A stretch of 64,000 nt of DNA from Neofusicoccum parvum (lineage: Eukaryota; Ascomycota; Dothideomycetes; Botryosphaeriales; Botryosphaeriaceae), in assembly GCA_020912385.1 (NCBI GenBank), contig CP087215.1, positions 124,001 to 188,000 of the forward strand, read 5' to 3'. Every line of letters starts with the position of its first letter. The first letter of the stretch is position 1. Positions 44,288 through 55,886 of this stretch are shown in pieces. A program made the translations under genes and the position numbers. The notes below the pieces were generated by a model. The model was not told the origin of the DNA and ran no database searches. It saw nothing but the letters and a program-made list of their open reading frames with translations.

Positions 44288-45845
44288 AGACTGCGGGAGA
44301 TGATGATGATTGTATTAACGTCTACTATGTGTGCTAGTTAAGCTGCCTCCCTTAGGGCCTATAGACGGGTGGAGTTTTAACCACCTTTTCGCGTGATAAA
44401 TGAGATCCTTCTCTTTCTGTTTTTCCCTTCCTTTGTAGTAGGCTGGCTTCGTGCCTACCCGCTAGTTCCCTGTCTCCGTGGACTGCGCTAAAGCCGTTTT
44501 TCTTGGTTCGGTATATTCCTACCTGCGGCTTCTAGCCGCCCCGATACACCCCCGTTGTCTCAACGAGGCTTTGAAAGAGGAACTATTCTTTTAGACTAAG
44601 AAGGTTCCTGACTTTCTCTACGTCTGTTATAATCTCTAGGTAGGTCCATCGCGCTGTCTATGGATAGTTAATGAAGTGCCATTGCGCTTTCTCGGCGCTG
44701 TACTTGTAGGTAAGTTCCTTCCCTTCGTGCTTGAATCTTCTGTAGTACTCTGCGAAGTCCCCGTGACCCGTCCTTTCGGCTATGAGTCTATGTAGCGTCT
44801 GCCTTGTTAGCGTGAGCTCGGGTGTTCGTTTTCCTACTTTAAGTCCTAGGGTTATATAGGTTGTGGGTGCGTGTTTTTCCCACTACGTGACGTAGTCCCG
44901 TGCCCTCTTTTCCCTGTTCCTCCTTCTTGCCCAGGCGACTATCGCTATGTCTGCCTCGGTGTTTAGTAAGTCTGCTAACGCCTTAGCGAGTGCATTGGCC
45001 TCCTCGTTCCCTTTTATTCCTACGTGGCCTGGGCACCATCTTGTTTCGACGGTGATGGGATCGAGCTTTCGTTTCGTGTCCTTAAGCCTTGTAAATTGCT
45101 TCTAGGAGCTGTTCAGGGTGTGCCCGGTGATTCCTCGGATAACCGACGTGTTGTCTATACAGAGAACGATTTTTCCTGGCGCCAGCCGTTCTTTCATCTG
45201 TTCTGCCTAACTAAGTCCCTCAGTTGCCCCTCGGATCTCTGCATCGTATACTTCCGCTTTAGGCAGGCTTCTGCCCTCCGCGTGTATTTGTTCTCCTCCC
45301 TTGTAGGCTACGAAGGCCCATGAGGTTTTCGGTCCCGTTGCTGACCCGTCCGAATAAATATGTATTATGCTCAGTGGGTCGTTTCTTCGATTCTTCTCGA
45401 ACTCTTTTTTCCCTTTTTCCTTGCCTTGCAGCGTGATTTTCGGGTTGTCTGAGTAGGCTAGTATGAGTAGCTCGGGTCTTTCGTACTTTTCTTCTATCTA
45501 CGCCAGTATTTACAGTCGTGTTGCTACAGGTTGCGCGTTAGGATTCTTAGGGGGACGTCCACCCTTCTTTTTCTCGTTTAGTAGTGCTCTCCTGACTAGG
45601 GGGTGGTCCTGGTCTAGTAGCTTTAGCCTCAGTGCAGCCCTTCTCCTTGTTTATTATAGGATGACGTCTACCGGCGGGATTCCCGATTCCCTGTGTAGTA
45701 CCGGGACCGGGGTGGTTTTCCAGACTGGTAGGGCGGCCCGGGCTGCGGTCTGGAGTGCCTTGTCGACTGACTTGATGTGCCTTCCCTGTCTTGGTACTAC
45801 CATCCTGGTCCTGTCCTTGTCGGAGGGTACTTTAGGGCCTTTATA

Positions 45846-48305
45846 CTAGATTTCCGCTCCGTATGTTGCTACTAGGACCACGCACGATGCTGCCGCTTTT
45901 ACTACTGCTGCTGGTGGCATTCCTTTTGTCACCTTGTTAAGGTTTCTTAGGTGGGATGCCACTTTGTTCGCTTTAGCGCTCCATGTTTCCACGTGGTGCC
46001 GAAAGCTAAGCTTGGGGTTGAAGAAAACCCCTAGCCACCTTACGGGTTTTATGGCCGGGTGTATTTCCAACTCCCTAATCTTGATTCTGTGTGCCCTCAC
46101 TGCTGATCCTCTAGTGAAATGGATCAGCTCGTACTTGTCTAACGCGAAGGCTACTGCATTTTCTTCTCCCCACTATAGTGCTTCCTTCAGGTCCTTCGTA
46201 AGGGCCACTGTTGTTTCTACCGTGTTCTTGCCTACTCGTAGGAAGCTAACGTCGTCCGCGTACGTAAATCTTTTCTCCTGCTCCCCTCTTTTAAGCAGTG
46301 GTGAGAGGTATAATATGTACAGAATTAGCGACGCGGGTGATCCTTGTGGGACTCCGCAGTTGAGGTCTTTTTCGGTTATCGTGACCCCTTCCATGCGTAC
46401 CCTTGCCTTTCGTTTAGTGACGAATTCGTGTGCCTATTTGACTATCTGCATAGGCTATCCTTGTTCGCGGAGCCGTCTGGCTAGTCTATTAGGTAGGACT
46501 GCGTTAAAGGCTCCTTGGACGTCGAGTATGAGCATGGACGCTTCTTTCCCTTTCTATAGGGCTTGCTTGATGTCGTGTGCCGTGCAGGCCGCTAGGTCGA
46601 GGGCTGATCTTCTCGGGAGTGCCCCGAAGTGTTGGGGGCTAAGTAGGCGTTGTCGTACCGTGATGTGTGATATTCGCCTTGCTATCAGCCTTTCCAGTCC
46701 CTTGCTAAGGCAGGAGAGAAGAGCGATTGGCCTGTATGCCCTTATGCTCGTTGGGTCTCTTCCTACTTTTGGGATGATGGAGACTTCTGCAGTTCGGAAT
46801 ATCCTCGGGTGGTATCCGTGCTCCATGCAGCCCTGATATAGGGCTGCGATCACGTGGCCTACTTCTGGCCATGCTGCCTGTAGTAGGCGTACCGTGATTC
46901 CATCTATACCTGGGGTGGTATTTCCTATCTTAACGTAGTGGGTTTCCGCTTCCGCCACCGTAACTGTGTTGTCCCATGGTATTTCTTCTAGGTCGGTCTC
47001 CAGTGTTTCCCATGGGTTCTGGATATCCTGTTCCGCTGAGAAGCGGTACAGGATTTTGTTCCTTAGGAGTTCAGCCTTGTCTACTGGATCTGAGACTGCC
47101 CTCTCTTCGTCCACTATCGGTGGTGCTCTGAATCTGTCTGTTGCCTTGTGCTATGCCGTGATGCGATAGAGTTCCTGGTCACTCTTAGCGTTGGCTATTT
47201 GCGTTTCCCAGAACCGCTTCTTTGCTTCCCTAACGGCGCGTCTAAGGTCTTTCCTTGTTTCTTTCTCTTCCTCTAATATGCCTCTTCTTCTAGCCTCCCG
47301 GTTTCGTTCTATGGCGGCTCTGCACTCGTTATTCTACCATGTGGTTGCTTTTCCTCCTGCGGTTGCTGTGCTGCCTACTGTGGCTATTGCTAGCTGTAGT
47401 GTACTGGTCAATTGTGCTGCCGTTTCCTCGATTCCCTCGGGTGTTGTGGTGTCTAGTGTTATAGTTTCTGTTACCCTTCTAACCGCTTATCTGAAGTCCG
47501 CGAGTTTGTCTTCGTGTACTGTTAGTTTTGGCGGCTTTTCCTTTGCCTGTTGTCGCACCGGTATAGTCGTCCAGATCGTGCTGTGGTCCGACCCCGTGTA
47601 TAGTTCTTCTAGGACTTGTGTTTCGACTCCGGGTATGTTTGTAAAGACCAGGTCTATGGTGTTTCCTTTGTCGTGTGTCGGGGCTTCAGGGTTCGAGTTT
47701 TGTAGTCCCCTTTCCTCCGCCCACGTGGCTATCCTTGGTCCTGGTCCGTAGTGCCGGGCGTATCCCGGTTGCCACGTCTAGTGTACGGCATTGAAGTCTC
47801 CTGCTACTATAACTTTGTTCGGTAGTTCCCACCCTTCCAGTGTGTCCAAGGTATTTTCTTCCCTCGGGCCTCTATAGAGGTTTGTAATCGTAACTCCATT
47901 CACCTCCACCACGCAGGCGTTGGGTGTGCTAAAGGGTCTAAGTTGGTGTAATGTAAGGTCCTGTTCTTTCCTGACGTATGTTAGTACTTTCGGTGTTGTA
48001 GACCAGTCGTCTTGCGGGGCGTAGGCGTTAAAACCTAGGTGGGTCTTGGTTAGTCTTCTGCCCCTTTTGTGTTGGGCCCAGGGTTCTTATACGATTAGGA
48101 TGTCTGCTCGTGCTTCCCAAGCCAGATTTAGGGCTACGTCTTGAACTTCCCCACTTGTATGGGTGTTCGTTTGCATAAGGCGGAGCTTATTCCTCCTACG
48201 TGCCCTGTGTCTGCTCCCTTGCTGCTCACTTGTCATTTCTACTGGTCCCTGTTGGTAGGGCCGGCCGTTGGTACGTGGGTAGACTCTCCGAGCCCCCATG
48301 CCCAT
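45846..48305 (-). pseudogene. LINE B ORF2: endonuclease, RT
   Basis: One frame from ATG 48305. Endonuclease motifs are visible: QTNTHTSGEVQDVA, VAGDFNAVH, GSDHSTIW. RT motifs: TPGIDGITVRLLQ, YRPIALLSCLSKGLERL, DVQGAFNAV, GVPQGSPASLILYILYLSP and the intact FTYADDVSFL. Stops are all TAA or TAG in the parts read. The frame continues in pieces below 45846 toward the 3' end. Confidence 0.85.
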
Positions 48306-48562
48306 ACTGGGGTTGGTGTTGTTTCCATTTCTTCTCTTTCGTCCTCGGAGAGGCTAGGTTCTACCCCTGTTCTCGTTGGTCCTTCTTGGAACCGTCTTGG
48401 TTCCACTTCCGTTGTTTGGATGGGCTCCTGGTTCGAGTTCCTTCCCCCTCTTGTGATGGAGGTGTTTTCTACAGCCGAGGCGTCTCCGTTGTGTTGATGG
48501 GGGTTTACGGCTTTGTGTGCCGCCTCGTATTCCTTTGTACCTAGCTTGCGGATTGCTTTCAG

Positions 48563-49945
48563 CTATCGCTGAGTGGGCTTGACGACCTTGCCGTCCTTTC
48601 TCTTAGGCCGTGCCGGGCATCCTAGGTATTCGGCTATGTGCGGTCCCCCGCAGTTGGCGCACTTGCTTGGCCGTGTATAGTTGTCGTGCAGGCCTGCCTC
48701 TCCGCATCTATGGTATCTGGCGGCGCGATCACACGCCCGTGGGTCGTGATATCCTAGGCATTTATGATATTGGGTGATCTGCTCCTTTTTCCGGATGGGA
48801 CGAGTAGGCCCCGAGCTGAAGAGTCTGAAGGACTTCTTTACCGGCTGCGTGAGGTATATAACCCAGTCCTGGGTCTCCTCGTTCCTGTCATGTTTGGATG
48901 GTTTGTAAGCCACTGGGGTTTGTCCCGTAGCCGCCTTAACCTCTTCCCTGATGACTTCTACCATTGAGATTGTAGCGTTTGCCGTTCGCACCTGTATTGG
49001 TAGTCCTGTGACTATGTATAGGTGCTATTCAGCAGCCTCCTCCACGGTTGCCCCTGCCCTTTCGAGGAAAGGGTACGGCGTTAGGAGCCGTGTGCGGCTT
49101 TCATCGCTTGCTGGTCTGATGGTAAACCCTGTCCTAACCGTTTGGACAGTCTTGATGTCCGCTATAATTAGACCAAAGGCTTCTACTAGCGTGAGTTTGA
49201 TGTCCGCTGGGTTAGCCGCCCTCCATTGATGGTCCTGGGGGAGGCGTAGGAACAGTCTGTCATCTACCCTTGCCGGTTTAGGTTTAGGTTTCTACGGCTC
49301 CGTAGCCTTGGCTTTCTTAGCCTGAGGCGCCTTGCGTGAGACCGTGATCCAGGCGCCTGGTTCCTTCGTTACGTCGGCGTATGTTCGGCCCGGCACTATT
49401 AGATGGTTGCCCGGCTCTTTCGCCGGTGGGGCGGCTTTTCCCAGGTTTCTGGGAGGCTCGGCCTGTGCGGCGGCTTTTACGGGTCGGGCCGATGTATTCC
49501 ACGTCGTCATTGGTGCTACGAGCTCTAGGAGCGCCTGCTTAAGCGCGTTGCGTGTCTTATCGGCCTACTTTCCGTGGGTTCCGGTACTGAAAGGCTTCAG
49601 TGATTAGTCTAGCGCTACTATTATGGCCGCTAGCACATCTTTCATTACTCTGAGCTCGTTTTCCCCCTCTTGGAGAAAATTTTCCACCTCCTTCTGTAAG
49701 CCTGAGGCATCGTCCGAGGGTGGAGGTTGCTTCCTACCTCTAAGGTTCAGCTTGAGGGGGATGGGGTTCGTAATAATATCGACGGTGCGTCGAGCTTCGC
49801 GGTTCGCTGGGTTGAACAGGCCGGTGCCTAAGTGCGAGGTATTGAGCTGGATTGGCTCTCGTCTCGGGGTGCCTGGGGGCAGTTCTGTAGGGGCCTGGTG
49901 GGTTCCCCTAGTGAGCTGCTGGTCAGTCGCCGGCGAGGTCGGCAT
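48563..49945 (-). pseudogene. LINE B ORF1 with zinc knuckles
   Basis: MPTSPATDQQL start; Pro/Arg-rich N-terminus; RTYADVTKEPG; then CLGYHDPRACDRAARYHRC and CANCGGPHIAEYLGC knuckles. One frame throughout with a few stops. Beyond 48563 the frame continues after a TAG. Confidence 0.8.
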
Positions 49946-50111
49946 GCTGGTAAGGGTGGTGCGTAGTATGCGCGTATGCGCGGAAGCGCGGGGAGTCTTT
50001 TAGTAGTAACCTCAGCCGTTTCTTGCGTTGTGCAGTGGTGTTGTGCTCGAAATTCTGGGTGCGAATTCGAGCGGGACGGAGGGGTGAGACTGAGACTAAG
50101 ACTGTAGGAGA

Positions 50112-52700
50112 GTGTGATAGTTAACCTAAAACCGGAGCATTTATTATTCAAGGCGAATCCTAGTAGGTAAGATTGCTGCTTCGACCTCTAGAATTAGTAG
50201 GGTAATAGTCCTAAAGGCCCCCGTAATAGCTCTTCCTATAATCCTTTAAATCGCTTTAAGTGATCTAAGCGTTAGGTATGTAGCCGCGGATGCCTATACT
50301 GGTGAGGTATAGTTAACTATTAGCGCTACTGTTACTATAAAGAGCTGGCGTACGCTGCTTAGCTGTAGGCCCTATAGCCTTCTTAGCGCTAAGGCGGCCT
50401 GGGTTCCCCTTTTTACGATCCTGCCTGCGTGGGCTCTAAACTTTAGTTCTTAGTTAAAGATAACACCGAGAATTTTAGCCTCCGTCTTTAGGTGTACTTC
50501 ATTCCCCTTTATTGTTACCGCTTGGTCCGATAGTCTTTAGGGCGTTCTTATAAAGTGGATAAGCATTGTCTTCCTAGCTTTAAATATTATACCGCTTATT
50601 ACCTCCCATTCCTCTACCTGAGGTACTATAGTATCTTGAAGTTTTACTACGTTCTCTTCGGCCGAGTAGCCGGTAACCCAGGTACTATAGTTGTCGACGA
50701 ACGTAAATACTCCTTTATTCTTATTTGTGACTGACTGGACCAGGTCTACGTTGAAGAAGAGGAATAAGATTGGTGAGAGAGGCGATCCTTATAGTAGTCC
50801 TACCTATAGGAGGTCTATTTCCTCTAAGGTCTTCCCATTGACTACCACCGACGCACTTCTACTAGAGCAGAATGCGTTAATCCATTTAATAAGAGTCTTA
50901 GGAATTCTCCGCTAACGGAGCCTCTTAAGGAGTACCTCCTTCGCTACGCCATTGTAGGCACCCTTAACGTCAAATAAGAGTAGCGATAGGACCTTCCCAT
51001 CGCGCTATACGTCGTAAATGCGCTGTTGGAGGACTGTTAGTGCTTATACTATAGATCGCTATTTCCGGGCCCTGAAATGGTTCTTTAGTAATAGAGAGTG
51101 CTCTTTAACCAGCGTAGATATCTTCTCCGTAACTACTAATTCAAGCGCTTTCCCTAGCGTTAACAGCAGCGAGATCGGCCTGTATACTTATAGGAGTTTA
51201 TAGTCCGGTTTTCCTACCTTACGTAGAGGAACAATCTTTACGAGTCGCTAATAGCTAGGTAGGTAGCCTTGTAGCAGCGACTTATTGAATAGTTAGTGGA
51301 TATACTTATCGATTACTGGCTAGAGTTCACGCTAGACTACTACTAGTATCCCGTCTGCTCCAGGTGCTTTGTACGGGCTAGCTCAGAGGATTGCCTCTTT
51401 GACTTCATCTATTAAGAGAGGGGCGTGGCTAAACTGGTTGTTAGGAGCCTGGTGCGTCTCGTTCTATATGCGTTCTTATACTGGCGGAAGTTCTGGGAAG
51501 AAGTTCTTAATAAGAGCTTCTAAGATTGCTTCATCCGACTTAGTACAGCCATTTCGGTGATGTATACGCGTAATTTGAGCGAAGTTGTTCTTTTCTGAGC
51601 TAGAGAGATATCTTGCTGCTTTCTAGATATTAGTTGGCTCTGCTAGAAAGGTTTTCCAGCAGGCTCGCTTTTATCGTCTTATAGTATTATGAAATCTCTT
51701 TGCTGCTGCTTTTACTTGTTCCTCTAGCTAGATATCCTACTGTCCCCACCTTCGGACGGCTCGCGCCTGGTTTCTGAAGTACGTGAATGACCTCCGTAGC
51801 TGGGTAAGGTCTGCTGTCCACCACTTCTTAACGTACGGTGACGGCCTAGCTTTTGGGACATGATTCTGTAGTGACGTAGAAACGACTCCTGTTAGGTAGT
51901 TAGTAGCACCTTCGACATCTCTAGAGTCTGGAGGGGGCCTCTCGGCTAGTCTTCTTCCCATATCAGCCCTAACCGCCTCCCAGTTCGTACTCCGGAAGGC
52001 GTATTGAGTTTCTAGTGCCTGGCTAGGTGCGTTGATTTGAAAGTGTGCTTCAATCGCTTGGTGATCGGGTCTGTATACTGTGCTAGAGAGATGGCAGGCG
52101 CTTACGTCCTCCGCTAGCTGCGGTGACGCGAGAATAAGGTCGATTATAGAGCTATATCCGGCTGACTCGTAGGTAGTTGTACCTCGGGGAAGTAGACTTT
52201 AGAGGTGAAGGTCCTCTATAAAGTTAATTATTGGCGCTGCTTCTCCACTGCGTATAGAGCCTTGTACTAAATCACCTCCCCAGAGCTGGTCGTGCCTATT
52301 GAAATCCCTACAGATCAGGATCTCCAGCACTCTATTAGTCTGAGCCCTAGACTGCGTGACTGCTGCCTGGAGCTTCTCGAGTATAGTGGTAAGCTCGTAA
52401 TCGGCTAGGCTCTCCTTTTTCGCGACGTAGACCGATGCTATAAGAATAGTTCTATCTTATAGTGTAATTACTGCAGCTGTGATGTTAGGCGAGGGTATCG
52501 AGATCTGATGGACTAAGATGCTTTTACGTATCCACATCATTGAGCGGAAGGGAAACCGGCCTTGCTAGGACTTTATTGGTAATAATTGGGTCTAATAAGG
52601 GTGGGTGATAGGTGCTGCTATTGTTTTTCCTTCGGCGTTGCGGAAGCAGCTTGGTTTAGAGATAGAGATAATGCTAAAGTCGATAAGGTCCTCGTTATTT
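50112..52700 (-). pseudogene. LINE A ORF2: endonuclease and reverse transcriptase, degraded
   Basis: Many TAG/TAA stops. Recognisable parts: the linker KKWWTADLTQLRRSF near 51820 and the RT catalytic block FVDNYSTWVTG near 50690, where the expected FVDD has Asn for the second Asp. The frame runs off at the junction with LINE B (50097-50111). Confidence 0.75.
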
Positions 52701-52760
52701 AGGAGACTATATTGTGCTGTTCCGCTCTTTCCTAGGTTCGCGTAGATCGTCTTGAGAGGT

Positions 52761-54053
52761 CTATTCATTGCGTTGGTGGAGCATGTTGTTTAGGAGCTTT
52801 CTATACTCTGGGCAGCCTCTATCGTCTGCCTTATGCGGACCTCCGCAGGCAGTATATTTCTCTATAGCTGACGAATAGCTCTCTTCTTTATGGCTGCTAC
52901 CTACGCACTTAACGCATCTCTCCTCTCCCCTACAGCAGAACTGCTGATGGTCGTAGCTCTGGCATTTAAAGTAGCGTCTTGGGCGGGGGCGGTATTCAAA
53001 CACGTTGGTGTACGCTGTCTCTCCGCCAACATCAATCATCCTTTTAGTAAGGAGCGAATCTGCCTCACTCCTCTTAGAAAGATAGATTACTGCGGAGCCG
53101 TACAAGCGGTTGCTTGGCTTGCTTAGCCAGCGGGTTTACACGACTTCAACGTCATTCTCTACGCTGATAATCTGGCTAGCGTCGGGGCGGACCCCAGTGC
53201 GATCCTCATTCAAGACAGTTATTTTATTGACATTGTCTATCTTTACTGGATACTACTGTCTGCCTCTGATTCTCGCTCCCCGGAAGGTCGTTTCCAACCA
53301 ACTAAGGTTAGACCTGACAAGCTCTTCATCCCGTTCGGTCCTAAAGAAGAACCGTACCTTAGCAGAGTCGCCCGGGTTCCTTGTCAGTCTACAGCATCTG
53401 ATGTCCTTTGTCGTTTCCTGGGCCTCCAGTGCTGCCTGGAACTGGGCACGAATCTCTCCCGGCTTTGTAGTGTCCACGTTGGTCTCGGTAAGGTCGATTT
53501 CGATCGCTGGCGGCATTTGCTGTGTAATTGGGGCTGGTAGGTTTGTCACACGCGTTGTTGCGGTAGGGACAGGCGGTAGGCCATTGCTTGGGGCTATTGG
53601 CGGCGCTGCTCCTCGGAGTACGCTGGCGTAGGTGGTGTTGATCTGTGACTGTGAGCTTAGGTTCCTGTGCGTCGTCTCTACGAGTGCTGCCGTCTGCTTT
53701 TCTATCTTCCCTATGCGCTCCTCCATCTTGGCCTGCGTTTCTTCGGACATTTCAAGCGCGTTAGACAGTCGTTTAATCTCCTCCTCATTCCCAGCGCCCT
53801 GTTCAATTAGGGCCTCATTCTGTTCGGTAAGCGCTCTATTCTGCTCGATGACGATGCGCAGCAAGTCGATAATATCGTCTAAAGTTGCTTCCTTTGACAG
53901 CTCAGGTGCAATTGACGCGTGAGACCGGCGTTGAGTAGTTGGTTTGCCGCGGTGGAGGGCGCGATAGTCAGGGCGGTCGCGTTGGAGACGCGCAGCGCGT
54001 CGCGACGCGCCAACGGTCGCGAACCCACCACCACCGTCGTCGTCCGCCGACAT
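52761..54053 (-). pseudogene. LINE A ORF1 (coiled coil and zinc knuckles)
   Basis: ATG 54053 opens 266 intact codons (to 53253) with an N-terminal disordered part, a coiled coil (RALTEQNEALIEQ, MEERIGKIEKQ), a PPVPTATT linker and an RRM-like FFFRTERDEELVRSN block. After several stops the same frame resumes at 53105-52761 with zinc-knuckle remains (YFKCQSYDH, CVKCVGSSH, CGGPHKADDRGC). The first knuckle Cys is Tyr. Confidence 0.8.
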
Positions 54054-54163
54054 TGCAGGGCAGAGAAAGTCGAATTCGCGATTGCGAGGGCAAAATTCAA
54101 AGATTAGGTCGTCGTTGAATCCGTCAAGAAGGTCCGAGTGAAGACCATGTAGGTGTTGGTCTC

Positions 54164-54246
54164 GAGCAAAGGGGTAGTGTTGAGGCTAGTGTAGCGTTTG
54201 TTGAACGAAAGATGAAGCACGTGATTGCGGGCACGTGTGGTTGACA
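54164..54246 (-). repeat. LTR-like element, right part
   Basis: Begins with the second copy of gagcaaaggggtagt and ends ggttgaca. Differs at one base from the copy at 58370-58578. Confidence 0.9.
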
Positions 54247-55106
54247 TTTCCACATGGTTCGGCATGGAGTGGGATGAATTTGTTGAAGATTGTCAGCGCA
54301 GGAGGATTGTGCTCGAGCAATAACGTGGATATGTTTGTGACAGTTTCTACTTTGGCCTTTCGATGGGTTGATTTCCGAGATAGATTTCTTGTTTCATAGT
54401 CTTGTTTGATGGAGCAACGCGTGGTCTGTTTCATCGTGTCTGAGTTACTACTAGGAAATATTCTACTCCACTATCTTTCGTTAACGAGGACTGCCGTGAA
54501 AAATTGGCAGAGCTGGTTAAGTGCGTCGATTTGGACCGACGGCGTGACTTTTATGCCAGACTAGACTGATGCCATCGTCCTATGTATCCTTTTCTATCTA
54601 GATTCATGTTTTCCGCATGACCGAGCGATGCCGAAGTCTTTACGATGAATGACTGGGGGTTTGATCCATCAAATTCGGCCGGCCGCCAATGCGTTCCAAA
54701 GCCCTTGAAACACTTACACTGAACGAAAATATACAAAGAAAGCTCAACCATATGCCCATGTGCTGATCGTTCATCGAGAACCAGTCGGCGGACGTGACGC
54801 TGCTGCAGGCTCAGCAAGCCTTGTGCTCGGCGATTGGAGCACGGTCTTCGCGGCTGGAAACTTGATGTCATCTCGCTGCTCCTCGGCTGCTTGTAACACC
54901 AACGGCTGCGATTCGCTTCATGCGACGGCTCGGCAGCCCCGCCACACTCCAGGAGCACCCAGCTGAAAAACATTGCCCAGCAGGACACAACCAGCCTCAA
55001 AGAACCCCCGCACCGCCCGGCCCACAGCTGCGCCCCGCGCCCCGGTAGAAAAGACTCCACCACATATCCTCTCCACTCCGCCCTCCCTCCCAACCGCACC
55101 ACCACC
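54247..55106. other. intergenic, no gene recognised
   Basis: Flank of the LTR/LINE complex and upstream region of the gene at 55107. The minus-strand frame 54551-55246 mirrors the Pro-rich gene and is unsupported. Confidence 0.45.
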
Positions 55107-55886
55107 ATGCCAGACCCACACCCCGCACCACACCGCAACCACCCCGCCTCCACCGCCCTCTTCAACACCAACAACGCCTCCTGGCACTCGAATAGCCCCG
55201 CACCACCGTACTGGCCGCCCGCGCCACCACCACCTCTTCCGCCCACAGGCTCACTCAGACCACCCCCGCAGTGGTGGCCGCCCGCCCCGCCGTTTTCCGC
55301 GCCGCACCAACAACCAGTTCCTCCCTTCGCATTGCACCAACAAACACCTCTTTCTTTCGCCCCGCACCAACAATCACCGCTTTCCTTCGGGCAACAAAAC
55401 CGCCCAGTACCAGCTCCCGGGCCCTCGTTCGTGCCGCGTTACTGGGCGCCCGACGACGCGGCGGGGGCGGCGCAGGGGTGGGGGCTGAGGGCGGAGGGGG
55501 GTGATACGGGGGAGGAGGAAGACGAGGAAGACGATGACGATACCGTGGTGGGCGAGGTGAGGGTTGAGGAGCTGGAGGAAGAGGAGGAGGATGACGACAA
55601 CGAGGATGGTCGGTACAACAGGGTTCGCGAGTGCTGCGAAGGGGACGACCCGGGTTGGTGTTCGCGGTGCCGGTGCTGGAGGTGCCGGAAGAAGCAGCAC
55701 CTGTCTGGCGTTGCGCTCATTACCGAGGATATTCGCGAGGAGAAGGAGGAGCAAGGGTGTCCGATGAGTGCGGAGCAGGTTGAGGAGCTGCGGAAGTCGT
55801 TGGGGCGGCAGTATGTTTTTTGGTGGGATGATGATGATGGACTCCAGTACAAAGAGCGTCGTTGTCAGGTTTGTTCGAGGATGTAG
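55107..55886 (+). CDS. Pro-rich / acidic / Cys-rich protein of unknown function
   Basis: Single exon, 259 residues, three zones. Residues 1-110 are Pro/His/Gln-rich with repeated PHQQxPLSF units (QQPVPPF, QQTPLSF, QQSPLSF). Residues 130-170 are nearly pure Asp/Glu. The C-terminus has VRECCEGDDPGWCSRCRCWRC, then a hydrophilic helix and a final CQVCSRM. The cysteine spacing suggests a small zinc-binding unit. No signal peptide or membrane segment. Fungal origin and codon bias support a real gene, but no family was recognised. Confidence 0.6.
   Translation: MPDPHPAPHRNHPASTALFNTNNASWHSNSPAPPYWPPAPPPPLPPTGSLRPPPQWWPPAPPFSAPHQQPVPPFALHQQTPLSFAPHQQSPLSFGQQNRPVPAPGPSFVPRYWAPDDAAGAAQGWGLRAEGGDTGEEEDEEDDDDTVVGEVRVEELEEEEEDDDNEDGRYNRVRECCEGDDPGWCSRCRCWRCRKKQHLSGVALITEDIREEKEEQGCPMSAEQVEELRKSLGRQYVFWWDDDDGLQYKERRCQVCSRM

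Larger units (their letters stand above)
44301..50096 (-). mobile_element. LINE B, near full-length Tad-like element
   Basis: 5796 bp from a 5' end at 50096 to an (atg)n-type tail at 44301-44312. ORF1 and ORF2 are each in one frame, broken only by TAA/TAG stops. The target taagactgcgggaga is found at 42943-42957, 44287-44300 and, as taagactgtaggaga, at 50097-50111. Confidence 0.85.
41381..54163 (-). mobile_element. nested LINE complex: Tad-like LINE A interrupted by LINE B and a truncated B copy
   Basis: 12783 bp inserted in an LTR with a 15-bp target duplication. LINE A reads on the minus strand from 54163 to 50112 and resumes at 42957 to 41381, ending in a (TAC)n tail. Two further LINE copies of a second family fill 42958-50096. 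Confidence 0.88.

Noticed and set aside
45024..49229. Plus-strand frames across the LINE nest
   Set aside because: Shadows; RT, endonuclease, zinc-knuckle and RNase H motifs all lie on the minus strand.
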